32,109 bases of DNA, taken from NCBI GenBank assembly GCA_016182975.1, contig JACPFJ010000011.1, forward strand, positions 1 to 32,109, given 5' to 3'. The stretch's first letter is position 1, and each line of letters begins with the position of its first letter. This DNA is from Deltaproteobacteria bacterium (lineage in GTDB: Bacteria; Desulfobacterota; Desulfuromonadia; Geobacterales; Pseudopelobacteraceae). Below are positions 8,468 through 17,049 of this stretch, in pieces. The position numbers and the translations under genes were made by a program. The notes below the pieces were generated by a model. It did not search any database. It was not told where the DNA came from and saw only the letters and a list, made by a program, of their open reading frames with translations.

Positions 8468-9283
8468 TCAGATTCCGGCAACGGCGCCGAAAAGCGCCCA
8501 CCCCAGAGCCCCTGCCGTCGCCAGGGCGCAGAGCAGGGCCAAGGCGTGATGGATATGGGTCTCGGGCCTGCGCTCGTTGTACCCCAGGATCATGCCAAAA
8601 AGGATTCCGCCGATGATGCCGCCGCCATGGCCCCAGTTGTTGATGCCCGGCATTATCAGGCCGAAGAGGAACAGGCCGATCACCCAGCCGCTCACCTCGC
8701 GGTACAGCGAAGAGCCGTAGGCGCCCCCCCTGCTTTTTCCATAGTAGAGCAGGGCGCCGATCAGGCTGCAGACTGCCGCCGATGCACCGATGGTGAAGGC
8801 AACTCCGGCCATGTAGGAAACCCAGTACCCGAAGACACCACCCAGTGTGTAGATGGTGAACGTCCGGCTGGGGCCGTATTCGTTGGCGGCCCAGGGTACT
8901 ATCTGGCGCAGGGCCATCAGGTTGAAGATGAGGTGCAGGATACCGCCGTGAAGGTAATTGGCGCTGAGGAGCGTCCAGAACCTGCCGTAATGATCGATGG
9001 GGATCGTGCCGGTTGCACCCAGCAGCAAAAGGCTGCTGTTTCCTGGAGCCAGGAATCCCCCGGAGCCACCGCTGGCGGCGCTCAGCATGAGCGAAACGGC
9101 ATAATACAACACGTTGGCCGTGACAATGGCCTTGAGCAGCCAGTCACCCCCCAGGGCCGCCCGTGTCCGGTTCATGAAATGCCACCACGGCGCCGAACGG
9201 GATGTGCCGCACCATGAACATCTTTCCTCATCGCTGCCTATCAGCCGTCTGCAGCGCGGACAGAGCATTGCCCGTTGTGCCAT
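8468..9283 (-). CDS. Rhomboid-family intramembrane serine protease with N-terminal zinc ribbon
   Basis: Rhomboids cut transmembrane segments of other membrane proteins inside the bilayer. The 271-residue protein has the expected motifs: HGGILHLIFN (H112, H117, N121) in an early membrane helix, the nucleophile S168 in GAS, and the catalytic H219 in NNWGHGGGIIGG. About six or seven membrane segments are apparent. The N-terminus adds a zinc ribbon, CPRC (8-11) and CSWC (22-25), which probably sits in the cytoplasm. The start at 9283 has GAGG eight or nine bases upstream. It follows the zinc-ribbon protein gene by 36 bases and is followed closely by the ACT-like gene, so the three probably form one operon from the promoter at 10055-10083. 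The substrate is unknown. Confidence 0.9.
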   Translation of the reverse strand: MAQRAMLCPRCRRLIGSDEERCSWCGTSRSAPWWHFMNRTRAALGGDWLLKAIVTANVLYYAVSLMLSAASGGSGGFLAPGNSSLLLLGATGTIPIDHYGRFWTLLSANYLHGGILHLIFNLMALRQIVPWAANEYGPSRTFTIYTLGGVFGYWVSYMAGVAFTIGASAAVCSLIGALLYYGKSRGGAYGSSLYREVSGWVIGLFLFGLIMPGINNWGHGGGIIGGILFGMILGYNERRPETHIHHALALLCALATAGALGWALFGAVAGI

Positions 9284-9319
9284 TGCGAATACCTCGTCAG
9301 CAATCCGTTTCCGAGTCCC

Positions 9320-9907
9320 TTATCGGAACCCGGCGACCTGGGCCTGGTACATCGTGACGGTGACATAGCGTACCGCAAATTCATTGCTGCACTTGGCGCA
9401 CGGGACCAGGAAGGCTTTACCGTTCCTCCCTTTTTCAACCGGAAGTTCGTGTTTGTGATTACAGTAAGGACAGCCTGCGGAGACGGCCGTTTGGGCGGCA
9501 GCCTTTGCTTCGGGTTTCCTGGCGGGCTTGGCAGGTCTTGCTTCTGTCCGGGGAGATTGCATCTGTTTTGCGGCTTGGGGCGGCAGTGATGTTTCCGGAG
9601 CGGATGACCTGGGCTTTTCCATTTTCGGCCGTTCCTTTCTGGCAGATGTTGCTACAGGGAGAGTCTCCTCTTCGAGAGGCGAGTTTACGGCATCGGGAGG
9701 AGATATCCCCTTGATGGCCTTCTTCCAGGCCGTTGGCATTGAAGACATGGAAAAACGCAAGGGTTTGCTCCCATTCATCTTGGCGGCGTTACCCTCGACA
9801 ACGTAGAATCTCTCGCGATACGACACCAGAACCTGGCCACCGATCTCGGCCACCTTGATCCCTGATGACATCTTGTTGTCGAGCCAGAATGAGACTGCTT
9901 CGGGCAT
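9320..9907 (-). CDS. Zinc-ribbon protein with Pro/Ala/Lys-rich linker, unknown function
   Basis: No known family was recognised for this 195-residue protein. Residues 1-68 look like a small folded domain. Residues about 70-142 are a low-complexity linker rich in P, A, K, E and S. The C-terminus has two cysteine pairs, CPYC (146-149) and CAKC (170-173), in a zinc-ribbon arrangement, followed by a short strand. There is no signal peptide or membrane segment. The start at 9907 is well supported by AAAGGAG ten bases upstream. It is the first complete gene of the operon that continues into the zinc-ribbon rhomboid 36 bases downstream; sharing a metal ribbon with that protease hints at a common complex, but this is speculative. 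Confidence 0.75.
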   Translation of the reverse strand: MPEAVSFWLDNKMSSGIKVAEIGGQVLVSYRERFYVVEGNAAKMNGSKPLRFSMSSMPTAWKKAIKGISPPDAVNSPLEEETLPVATSARKERPKMEKPRSSAPETSLPPQAAKQMQSPRTEARPAKPARKPEAKAAAQTAVSAGCPYCNHKHELPVEKGRNGKAFLVPCAKCSNEFAVRYVTVTMYQAQVAGFR

Positions 9908-9937
9908 GGATTATGCTCCTTTCGAATTTCTATGGCC

Positions 9938-10057
9938 TCAAAGATTCGGCAAATACTCTCTCACAAGCTCCTCTACGAGTTCCGCCTGGAGGATGTCCCG
10001 TTTCCGTTTCAGAGGATCTCGATTTGTTTTTCCCGTGTATTTTTCATAATTGGCATT
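9938..10057 (-). other. Open frame without start codon upstream of the zinc-ribbon gene (possible relic)
   Basis: On the - strand one frame is open for 39 codons, from just after a TAA (10058-10060) to a TGA at 9938-9940, 30 bases before the next gene. It contains a protein-like, amphipathic C-terminal stretch (DILQAELVEELVREYLPN) but has no ATG, GTG or TTG near its beginning. The nearest ATG codons (10056, 10047) are in another frame and stop after about 12-15 codons. It may be a decayed small gene, a frameshifted one, or chance. Confidence 0.3.
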
Positions 10058-10069
10058 TTATACGGGAAA
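10029..10069. promoter_or_regulatory. Inverted repeat spanning the operon promoter (operator candidate)
   Basis: TTTCCCGTGTA (10029-10039) and TATACGGGAAA (10059-10069) are inverted copies with one mismatch, centred 30 bp (about three helical turns) apart. One arm overlaps the -10/spacer of the - strand promoter and the other lies just downstream of the predicted start, the position expected for a repressor site. The binding protein is unknown. Confidence 0.45.
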
Positions 10070-10083
10070 CCCTTATTTATCAA
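10055..10083 (-). promoter_or_regulatory. Predicted sigma-70 promoter of the zinc-ribbon/rhomboid/ACT operon
   Basis: On the - strand TTGATA (10083-10078) and TAAAAT (10060-10055) are separated by 17 bp, each matching consensus at five of six positions. Transcription would start near 10048, giving a leader of about 140 bases before the first complete gene (start at 9907). Confidence 0.65.
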
Positions 10084-10107
10084 GGAGATTGCCCTTTCCG
10101 CTTTGTT

Positions 10108-10548
10108 TCAGAAGAGGACGACCAGGACGACGCCACCTCCCAGGACTGCCAGGTTGCCGGCAGCGGATATGCCGTGTAATTTCCTGAACTGGGCGCGCAG
10201 GGGATGATCGGGGGGTGTTGTCTCGAAGGAGGGGATGGCCTTTTTCAGCTCGGCGGCGCGGGGCTCGATGACAAAGGCCTGGATGGAGGTGATCGCCAGC
10301 ATGACGGCAATGATGACGGCCGAGGCAACCGCGTGGCGGCCGCGGGAGAGGGCCAGGCAGATAAGCGCCACCGTCCCGCAGGCCAAACCCCATCGGAAGT
10401 AACCCGGAAAGAGGGCGCCGACGATCCCGCCGGCGACGTCGCGGGAGAACGCCTTGAAAAGGGTGGGGGTCAGCGTGGTTGTGAACAGGGCGACGCCCCC
10501 CAGCCAGCAGGCGATGGCGAGGCGAAAGACGATGACCGCTACCTGCAT
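10108..10548 (-). CDS. DUF4149-like integral membrane protein
   Basis: A 146-residue protein with about four hydrophobic segments. The N-terminal pattern FRLAIACWLGGVALFTTTL, then LFPGYFRWGL, a polar stretch with AELKKAIPSFE and a final LHGISAAGNLAVL helix, resemble the DUF4149/TMEM205-like family, whose biochemical role is not established. The start at 10548 is chosen because GGAGG lies nine bases upstream and the protein then begins at the first membrane helix; the GTG at 10587 would add 13 polar residues and has no ribosome site. It follows glmS on the same strand after 141 bases, with no clear terminator in between. Confidence 0.72.
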   Translation of the reverse strand: MQVAVIVFRLAIACWLGGVALFTTTLTPTLFKAFSRDVAGGIVGALFPGYFRWGLACGTVALICLALSRGRHAVASAVIIAVMLAITSIQAFVIEPRAAELKKAIPSFETTPPDHPLRAQFRKLHGISAAGNLAVLGGGVVLVVLF

Positions 10549-10689
10549 GACGGGTTGCCTCCCTTGGGTGTTGTCAACGGTCGTCACCGCTGTCTGGAGC
10601 CAGGCAGCTGATGGCTGGGCATTGCTTCATCCACCCTGCAACGTTGCGAAAAAATGATGTTCGGGGCACTGGAATGCACCCCCGCCGAC

Positions 10690-12519
10690 CTACTCCACAG
10701 TCACGCTCTTGGCCAGGTTTCTGGGCTGATCCACGTCGGTCCCCTTGAGCACGGCGATGTGATATGCCAGAAGCTGCAACGGCACCGAGAGCAAGAGCGG
10801 GTCGAGGTCCTCGTCAATAGAGGGGAGCGCGATCACATCCTCGGCCCGGCCGCGGACCTCGTCGTCTCCCTCCGTGCAGAGGGCGATCACCCGGCCGCCG
10901 CGGGCGATGACCTCCTCCATGTTGGAGAGGGTCTTGTCGAAGGCGCTGTTGCGCGGGACGAGCATGACCACCGGCACATCCTCGTCGATCAGGGCGATCG
11001 GGCCGTGTTTCATCTCCCCGGCGGGATACCCTTCGGCGTGGATGTAGGAGATCTCCTTGAGCTTGAGCGCCCCTTCCAGGGCGATGGGGAAGTTCCTGCC
11101 GCGTCCCAGGTAGAGGAAGTCACGGGCGTTCATGTATTTTTTCGCGATCCGCTCGGTGTGGCCGTCCAGCTTGAGCGCCTCCTCCAGCAGGGCCGGGGTC
11201 CGCTTGAGGGCGGCTATCATCCGCAGCCCCGAATTGGCGTCGATGGCGCAGGTGGCGCGTCCCAGGCGGATGGTGAACAGGTACAGGGCGGTCAGTTGGG
11301 TGACGAAGGCCTTGGTGGAGGCCACGCCGATCTCGGGACCGGCATGGGTATAGATCACGCCGCCGGCTTCGCGGGCGATCGATGAGTCCACCACGTTGCA
11401 GATGGCCATGACCCTTGCGCCGCGCCCCTTGGCCTCGCGCAGGGCCGCCAGGGTATCGGCGGTCTCGCCCGACTGGGAGATGACCATCACCAGGGTGTGT
11501 TCGTCGATGACCGGGTGGCGGTAGCGGAACTCCGAGGCGATGTCCACCTCCACCGGGATGCGGCAGTGCCACTCGATGTAGAACTTGCCCACCAGGGCCG
11601 CGTGCCAGGAGGTGCCGCAGGCCACGATCACGATCCGCTTCACGCCCGCCAGTTGCCGGTCGCTGAAGGGGAGGTCCTCCAGGTAGACGTCCCCCTCCCC
11701 CTCCAGCAGGCGGCCGGCAATGGTATCGCGCACGGCCCGGGGCTGCTCGTGGATCTCCTTGAGCATGAAGTGCCTGTAGCCACCCTTTTCGGCCATCAGC
11801 GGCGACCAGTCGATGTGGCGCGGCCGCTTCTCCAGCGGGGCGCCGCCGATGGTGGAGAACGCCGGCGCGCCCCCCTTGAAGACGGCCATCTCGCCATCCT
11901 CCAGAAAGACCATCTCCCGCGTATGGGCCAGGATGGCGGGTATGTCGGAGGCAACGAAGAACTCCCCGTCGCCCAGGCCGGCCACCAGTGGGGAGCCGAG
12001 CTTGGCGGCGATCAGGGTGTCCGGCTCGCGCTCGTTGAGGATGCAGACCGCGTAAGCGCCCCGCAGCTCGGCCAGGGCCAGCCGCACGGCGTTCTCGAAG
12101 TCGGGCCCGCCCTTCAGCTTCTCCTCGATCAGGTGCGAGATGACCTCGGTGTCGGTCTCGCTCTTGAAGCTGTGCCCCAGCTGCCTGAGCTCGTCCTTGA
12201 GCTGCAGGTGGTTCTCGATGATGCCGTTGTGCACCACGATTATCGGTCCGGCCTTGTGGGGATGGGCGTTGATCTCCGAAGGGCGGCCGTGGGTGGCCCA
12301 GCGGGTATGGCCGATGCCGATGGCTCCGGTAAGGGGGTGTTCCCGCAGCAGGTTCTCCAGGTTGACCAGCTTTCCCTCGCTGCGCCGGATCGCGGACTCA
12401 CCCGCCGCCAGGGTGGCGATGCCGGCCGAGTCGTAGCCGCGGTACTCCAGCTTCTTCAGACCTTCCAGGATGACGGGTGTGGCCTCCTGGCCGCCGATAT
12501 AGCCTACAATTCCGCACAT
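10690..12519 (-). CDS. glmS: Glutamine-fructose-6-phosphate aminotransferase (isomerising)
   Basis: GlmS converts fructose-6-phosphate and glutamine to glucosamine-6-phosphate, the entry step of amino-sugar synthesis that leads to the GlmU product. The 609-residue length is standard. The N-terminal glutaminase domain starts [10 protein letters not shown], where Cys2 is the nucleophile once Met is removed. GHTRWATHG and NGIIEN follow. Two SIS sugar-isomerase domains carry [42 protein letters not shown] and the C-terminal [18 protein letters not shown] lies ten bases before the ATG. There is no sign of a glmS ribozyme, but a family C repeat lies about 45 bp upstream. Confidence 0.97.
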   Translation of the reverse strand: MCGIVGYIGGQEATPVILEGLKKLEYRGYDSAGIATLAAGESAIRRSEGKLVNLENLLREHPLTGAIGIGHTRWATHGRPSEINAHPHKAGPIIVVHNGIIENHLQLKDELRQLGHSFKSETDTEVISHLIEEKLKGGPDFENAVRLALAELRGAYAVCILNEREPDTLIAAKLGSPLVAGLGDGEFFVASDIPAILAHTREMVFLEDGEMAVFKGGAPAFSTIGGAPLEKRPRHIDWSPLMAEKGGYRHFMLKEIHEQPRAVRDTIAGRLLEGEGDVYLEDLPFSDRQLAGVKRIVIVACGTSWHAALVGKFYIEWHCRIPVEVDIASEFRYRHPVIDEHTLVMVISQSGETADTLAALREAKGRGARVMAICNVVDSSIAREAGGVIYTHAGPEIGVASTKAFVTQLTALYLFTIRLGRATCAIDANSGLRMIAALKRTPALLEEALKLDGHTERIAKKYMNARDFLYLGRGRNFPIALEGALKLKEISYIHAEGYPAGEMKHGPIALIDEDVPVVMLVPRNSAFDKTLSNMEEVIARGGRVIALCTEGDDEVRGRAEDVIALPSIDEDLDPLLLSVPLQLLAYHIAVLKGTDVDQPRNLAKSVTVE

Positions 12520-12561
12520 AGTATTAGTTCCTCCGGATCAGATTGGTTATTGCGTATTTTT

Positions 12562-12632
12562 GTAGGGGCGCACCCTTGGGTCGCCCGCTTTTCCTGGTGC
12601 GATACGAGGGCGGGCCAAGGCCGCGCCCCTAC
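12562..12632. repeat. Short inverted-repeat element (family C, GTAGGGGCG termini)
   Basis: A 71-bp element bounded by GTAGGGGCG (12562-12570) and its complement CGCCCCTAC (12624-12632), with an extended imperfect stem (CACCCTTGGGTCGCCCG against CGGGCCAAGGCCG). Sequences of this kind are, as I recall, interspersed in many environmental bacterial genomes. Its right terminus contains the TAG stop codon of the response-regulator gene. Confidence 0.75.
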
Positions 12633-13090
12633 GCCTCGTCCAACTGCGGCACCTGCACCACCAGCAGGAACAACCCGAGCCGGGTCAGCATCTCCGTGAA
12701 CTTCTCGTAGTCCACCGGCTTGGTGACGTAGCAGCTGCACCCCAGGGAATAACAGTTGCGGATCTCGCGGGGGTCGTCGGTGGTGGTCAGCATGATCACC
12801 GGCATGTTCTTCAGCTCCGGGTCCTCCTTGATCCTTCTGAGCACCTCGACGCCATCCACCTTGGGCATGCGGATATCGAGGAGCATCATATAGGCCCGGC
12901 CATGCTCACGGCGTGGTGCGGTTCCGGCCGGCGGTGCGTAGAAGAAATCCAGCGCATCCTGACCGTTACGGAAACGTATGATCGGGTTTCTGAGCCCCGC
13001 GTCGTTCAGGTTGTCCCTGATCAGCTCGGCGTGGCCGTCGTCGTCCTCGGCGATCAGGATGGTCACTTCCTTCTTGGAACCGCTGTTCAT
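12629..13090 (-). CDS. Single-domain response regulator (Rcp1-like receiver)
   Basis: A 153-residue protein that is essentially one receiver domain: acidic patch AEDDDGH (15-17 region), phospho-acceptor D72 in MLLDIRMPKVDG, the TTTDD switch region near 104 and the invariant lysine in VTKPVDY. The longer beta-3 insertion (APPAGTAPRREHGRAY) is typical of the Rcp1 type that partners phytochrome-like kinases. No output domain follows, so it likely works by protein contact or as a phosphorelay intermediate. AAGGAG lies about eight bases before the ATG. The kinase gene ends 24 bases upstream on the same strand. The C-terminal residues LDEA and the stop codon coincide with the edge of repeat C. Confidence 0.92.
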   Translation of the reverse strand: MNSGSKKEVTILIAEDDDGHAELIRDNLNDAGLRNPIIRFRNGQDALDFFYAPPAGTAPRREHGRAYMMLLDIRMPKVDGVEVLRRIKEDPELKNMPVIMLTTTDDPREIRNCYSLGCSCYVTKPVDYEKFTEMLTRLGLFLLVVQVPQLDEA

Positions 13091-13114
13091 GGTCTTTCTC
13101 CTTGGATGCGCCTG

Positions 13115-15322
13115 TCACGATCCCGGCGTATTGGGAAGCTGTACGTAAAAACGGCTGCCTGACCCTCCTTCGGATTCGACCCGGATGGAGCCGCCCAGGC
13201 GGTCGACGATCCGTCGCGCCGTGGTGAGGCCCAACCCCTCCCCCTGGCTGTCGTCCGGGTTGAGGCGGTGGAATATCTCCCAGATCCTCTCCTGCTGGCC
13301 AGGGGGGATACCGATGCCGTTGTCCTCGACACAATAACGGACCCCCGAGTCGGTCTTCTCGCTGAAGACGCGAACGACCAGGGGACGGAGCGGGGAGCGG
13401 TATTTGAGGGCGTTGTCCAGCAGGTTGCTGAAAATCTGGGTGACCTGGACGCCGTCCGCGACGCACGGGTCCAGATGTCCAAGCTCCACCCGCGCCCCGG
13501 CGGCTTCGATCTGGCAGGTCATGGACGAGACTATTTTGGTCAGATTTACTCGCATGTCAAGGTTTTCGAAACAGAGCGCCGCCCTGCCTAGCCGGGAAAG
13601 CCGCAACAGGCCGTTCAGCAGGGCGTCCATCTTCTCGATGCTGCCGGTGATGAAGCCGAGGGCCTTGGGGATGCCCTCCCTGAGGATCGGCTCCAGTTGT
13701 ACCCGCTGCTGCTTGTCCATTTCGAGCCCGCTGACGATCCTGTCCAGTTCGGCGCAGCTCCTGGCCAGCTTGCGGCTGAAGCCCTGGGCATTCACCAGCG
13801 GCGAACGCAGATCGTGGGATGCCACGTGAACGATCCCCTCAAGTTCCTTGTTCTTCTGTTCCAGCTCGTTCATCAGGAGGTCACGCTGCCGTGCGGTCAG
13901 CCTGTGTTCGGCAATCTCCGTCTGCAACTCCTCGTTGATCCAGGTCAACTCCCTTGTGCGCTCCTCCACGCGCTGTTCCAGGGTTTCGTTGGCAAAGCTG
14001 ATCTGCTCGAACTTCTGGTGGAGGGCCGCGGCCATCTCCTGGAAATTGGCGATCAACTGGTCGATCTCATCGATGCTGCTCTGCGGCCAGCCACTTATCT
14101 GCTGCGCGGAGATTTTTCCGGGCAGGTCGGTGGTGAACACGGATAAGCGCCTGATAGGAGCGGCGAGCTTGCGCGAGATATACACGGACATGCACAACAC
14201 CAGCAGGTTGAGTGCGAGCAGGGACGTCAGCGCCCGGATGTGCTCCGCGAATATCTTCTGCTGATACGGTGCGAACGGGGCTTCCACCAGGACGGTCCAG
14301 GGCGCTTCGCCGCCCAATGGGGCCTGTTTCAGATAGAACGACCTCCCGATCCTCTGCCAAAGGGGGAGATGACCGCCGGACGCGGCAAGCATGAGATGGA
14401 AGATGTCCTTGCCGCCGGTCGGTTTCATCTCGCCGCGCTTCCCCGGCTCGTAGGGCTCCCTCTCCTTCAGCTCGGGCCTGGTGCTGACGATGACCCGCTT
14501 GCCGCTGTCGAGGAGGGTTACGTGGTGATAGGGCTTGTAGCGTGACGAGTTGATGATGTCCCGCAGCGCCTGCAGCTCGCCGGCGTCGGCCCCGTCCGTC
14601 GGCCGGGACCGGCTCGTCCGGCCCCTCAGCAGTTTCAGGCGGATCTCGTAACTCACCGTTTCCGTGGTATTCCCCAGGTGATTGCCGAGCTCGTGCAGAT
14701 ATTTCCTCTCGATATCCCTGCCGTGCAGCACCATGATGATGATGGCCGGGATCAGCACGATGGAGATGAGCAGGTTGAAGATCAGGTGGCGGACGGCAAT
14801 CGTGGGGCGGGAACCCTGCGGATGCCACATGGCGGAGATTGACGGCACGTAATTCAGCAGCAGGCTGGCTATCAGCGAATTGGTGATGCCGATGATCCAG
14901 TACATGAGGGTTGCCGCGAGGGTGCCGGTCAACGGCACCCGCATCACCGCCAGGAAGAAAAACCCCAGGATCGGCGCGCCGATCAATGGCCAGTACATGG
15001 TTACGTAGAGGATGATGTTTCGGGATCTCCCCTTGCCGAGCAGGAACCCGACGAAGAGCGCCTCGCCGGCAAGCGGGATCATGGCGTAGGGATGTCCGAA
15101 CAGGTGCAGGGTCCACGAGGATGCTATCAGGGCCGCCACCACTCCCCAGCGCATGCCGTAGATGCAGACCACCATCAGCACCGCGATGCTGCCGAAGAGG
15201 TAGTTGAAGCCGCCGAACAGGCGCGGGGCGAAGAAGTTGCCGGCAAAGCCCGCCGCGATGAGAACGGCCAGCAGGAACGCCGATTTGCCGCCGTTTGTCA
15301 GACGCTGCCGCTGTTCATACAT
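13115..15322 (-). CDS. Membrane sensor histidine kinase
   Basis: This 735-residue kinase starts at the ATG at 15322, which has GGGAGGG seven bases upstream; an upstream extension to 15373 adds basic, non-conserved residues. Residues about 13-200 form a block of roughly six membrane helices (MASE-like). A periplasmic domain of about 150 residues follows, then a further membrane helix (LLALNLLVLCMSVYI), a HAMP-like linker and a coiled coil (NETLEQRVEERTRELTWINE). The HisKA domain has VASHDLRSPL with phospho-accepting H503. The ATPase domain shows SNLLDNALKYR, VEDNGIGIPPG and GEGLGLTTARRIV. It should autophosphorylate and pass the phosphate to the adjacent receiver protein. The signal is not evident; several periplasmic features suggest a Cache-like sensor. 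Confidence 0.92.
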   Translation of the reverse strand: MYEQRQRLTNGGKSAFLLAVLIAAGFAGNFFAPRLFGGFNYLFGSIAVLMVVCIYGMRWGVVAALIASSWTLHLFGHPYAMIPLAGEALFVGFLLGKGRSRNIILYVTMYWPLIGAPILGFFFLAVMRVPLTGTLAATLMYWIIGITNSLIASLLLNYVPSISAMWHPQGSRPTIAVRHLIFNLLISIVLIPAIIIMVLHGRDIERKYLHELGNHLGNTTETVSYEIRLKLLRGRTSRSRPTDGADAGELQALRDIINSSRYKPYHHVTLLDSGKRVIVSTRPELKEREPYEPGKRGEMKPTGGKDIFHLMLAASGGHLPLWQRIGRSFYLKQAPLGGEAPWTVLVEAPFAPYQQKIFAEHIRALTSLLALNLLVLCMSVYISRKLAAPIRRLSVFTTDLPGKISAQQISGWPQSSIDEIDQLIANFQEMAAALHQKFEQISFANETLEQRVEERTRELTWINEELQTEIAEHRLTARQRDLLMNELEQKNKELEGIVHVASHDLRSPLVNAQGFSRKLARSCAELDRIVSGLEMDKQQRVQLEPILREGIPKALGFITGSIEKMDALLNGLLRLSRLGRAALCFENLDMRVNLTKIVSSMTCQIEAAGARVELGHLDPCVADGVQVTQIFSNLLDNALKYRSPLRPLVVRVFSEKTDSGVRYCVEDNGIGIPPGQQERIWEIFHRLNPDDSQGEGLGLTTARRIVDRLGGSIRVESEGGSGSRFYVQLPNTPGS

Positions 15323-15411
15323 GCTCGCCCCTCCCGGCCGTCTCGATCCGCTCCTCCATGGCATATTTTGCAAGGCAATCCGCTACCCGGAAAAAAGGGG
15401 CGTCTGCGGGC

Positions 15412-15440
15412 TTGCCGGGGAGAGGATTTGCGGCTAATAT
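15412..15440 (+). promoter_or_regulatory. Predicted promoter of the outer-membrane protein gene
   Basis: TTGCCG (15412-15417) and TAATAT (15435-15440) are 17 bp apart, in the divergent region between the kinase gene and the outer-membrane protein gene. The match is moderate (four of six each); the start would be near 15447. Confidence 0.4.
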
Positions 15441-15490
15441 TCAGGCATCATCGCTCTGGTCACCCTTACCATCAAACAAGGAGACTCTTC

Positions 15491-15958
15491 ATGAAACGAA
15501 CACTCAACACCCTGGTGATCCTCTTTTCGCTCGCTACCAGCGTATGCGCCGCCGACACCCTCGGAGTCGGCGTCCGGGCCGGCGCCGCCGCCGGCAGGAG
15601 CAGCTGGTTCACGGAGGTCTTCGGCGACCTGTACCTGGACCGGCTGTTCTCGCTCGGCGCCACCGTGGGTTACGTGTTGGTGGACCGTGACAAGCTGAAC
15701 TCCGTCAAACGCGATGAATCGCTGCCGATTACCGCCCTGTTCAAGCTCCACGCCCCGCTCCCGCTCATCAAACCCTACGCCGGCCTCGGTTCCGCGCTGG
15801 TCTTTCACGACAAGCGCGGGGTCAAGGGGACCCCGGTTGCCCTGGCGGGTCTTGACTTGGGCCTCGGACCGGTCCCGCTCTACCTCAACATCGAATATCG
15901 CCGCCAGTTCGACGACGAACTGGATTTCATCTCAGGGGGCGTCGCGGTAAGGTTTTAG
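15491..15958 (+). CDS. Small outer-membrane beta-barrel protein, unknown function
   Basis: A 155-residue secreted protein. The signal peptide runs MKRTLNTLVILFSLATSVCA with a likely cut before ADT. The mature part alternates short hydrophobic/polar strands with glycines (GVGVRAGAAAG, LGATVGYVLVDRD, PYAGLGSALVFHD, LYLNIEYRR) and ends in phenylalanine (GGVAVRF), the pattern used by the barrel assembly machinery. This fits a small OmpW/opacity-type barrel of about eight strands. The start has AAGGAG seven bases upstream; much longer upstream frames are antisense to the kinase. Its 3' end overlaps that of selU on the other strand by 27 bp. It is transcribed divergently from the sensor kinase, so it might be a target, but nothing in the sequence proves this. 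Confidence 0.8.
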   Translation: MKRTLNTLVILFSLATSVCAADTLGVGVRAGAAAGRSSWFTEVFGDLYLDRLFSLGATVGYVLVDRDKLNSVKRDESLPITALFKLHAPLPLIKPYAGLGSALVFHDKRGVKGTPVALAGLDLGLGPVPLYLNIEYRRQFDDELDFISGGVAVRF

Positions 15959-16999
15959 TTCAGGGAGTGCGGCACCCCGGCGCTGCTCCTCCCAGAACTC
16001 CGTCAGCCGTTGCCCGGCCGCGCCGAAATCCTCCAGGTCGATCTCCGCGTCCGGGGTCCAGGGGCGATGCTTGTAGTAGAGCTTGTCGTAGTAATGCTCG
16101 ATCAGCCCCCTGGCCAACCCCTCCACGTCCCAGTCAGCCAGCATAGCGAGGAGCTCGGCATGGCGCTCTCCTCCCAACCTCTTCCTGATCCGCTCCAAGG
16201 CCGCGGCCATGGGGTCGCGGTACTCCTCGCGCGCGTACTCCTGCGCCAGGCGACTGACGCGGGTTGAAAGCCCGGCGTGGCACCAGACCTTGCAACCGGC
16301 GGCCATGACCTCGTAGAGCCGGCCCGGCAGCGCGATCCTGCCGATACGCTGGCTCTCCCCCTCCAGGACGATGGGCACTCCGGCGGGGGCGCGGCGGAAG
16401 GCGTCCCACAGCAGGGTGTCGAAGCGTTTCTGGCTGAGCCCCTGAACGATTCCCACCTCGCCGAAGGCAGAGCCGCGGTGGCAGGCAAGCCCCTCCAGGT
16501 CGATCACCGTCCAGGCATTGCGGTCGAGGCCGTTGATGAAGGTGGTCTTGCCGGTGCCGGTCATGCCATGGATGACGATCAGTGGCGCCGGCGGGGCAAA
16601 CGCCTCGAAATAGCCGCTTACATGATTGCGGAAGGCCTTGTATCCGCCCCGCAGCCGGACCACCGGCTGGCCGGTCATCTCCAGCAGGGTCGCCATGGAG
16701 AGGCTGCGCAAGCCGCCGCGCCAGCAGTAGACCAGCGTTGGTCTGCCCGCGGCATGGGCGACGACCTCGCGCACCATGGCGCCAAAGCGGCCGCAGGTAA
16801 GCTCCAGTCCGCGCAGGCGGGCCTGTTGCGGTCCGTCCTGCCTGTGGATGGTGCCGATCACCACCCGTTCCTCGTCGGTCAGGATCGGGCAGTTGACGGC
16901 TCCGGGCAGGTGGTCCTCGGCGAATTCCAGCGGCGTGCGGCAATCGACGATGCAGTGGCTCTCCAGCAGGGCGGGGGTGAATGTGATCTGTTGTGGCAT
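15932..16999 (-). CDS. selU: tRNA 2-selenouridine synthase
   Basis: SelU (MnmH) replaces the sulfur of 2-thiouridine at the wobble position of some tRNAs with selenium from selenophosphate, via a geranylated intermediate. The 355-residue protein has the two expected parts: a rhodanese domain with active-site C92 in YCWRGGLRS, and a P-loop domain with GMTGTGKT (145-152). Length is normal for the family. Its presence implies that the organism makes selenophosphate. The ATG has GGAGGG five or six bases upstream and a good promoter behind it (17020-17049). The last 27 bp overlap the end of the convergent outer-membrane protein gene. The symbol mnmH is also used. Confidence 0.95.
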   Translation of the reverse strand: MPQQITFTPALLESHCIVDCRTPLEFAEDHLPGAVNCPILTDEERVVIGTIHRQDGPQQARLRGLELTCGRFGAMVREVVAHAAGRPTLVYCWRGGLRSLSMATLLEMTGQPVVRLRGGYKAFRNHVSGYFEAFAPPAPLIVIHGMTGTGKTTFINGLDRNAWTVIDLEGLACHRGSAFGEVGIVQGLSQKRFDTLLWDAFRRAPAGVPIVLEGESQRIGRIALPGRLYEVMAAGCKVWCHAGLSTRVSRLAQEYAREEYRDPMAAALERIRKRLGGERHAELLAMLADWDVEGLARGLIEHYYDKLYYKHRPWTPDAEIDLEDFGAAGQRLTEFWEEQRRGAALPELKPYRDAP

Positions 17000-17019
17000 C
17001 TATGCCCTCCGAATGGGTC

Positions 17020-17049
17020 ATTATAGGTGACCCGCCAGCGGCTGGCAAC
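17020..17049 (-). promoter_or_regulatory. Predicted sigma-70 promoter of selU
   Basis: On the - strand TTGCCA (17049-17044) and a perfect TATAAT (17025-17020) are 18 bp apart. A small palindrome, GCCAGC-N2-GCTGGC (17034-17047), overlaps the spacer and -35 box and could bind a regulator. The start would lie a few bases before the ribosome site, giving a very short leader. Confidence 0.65.
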
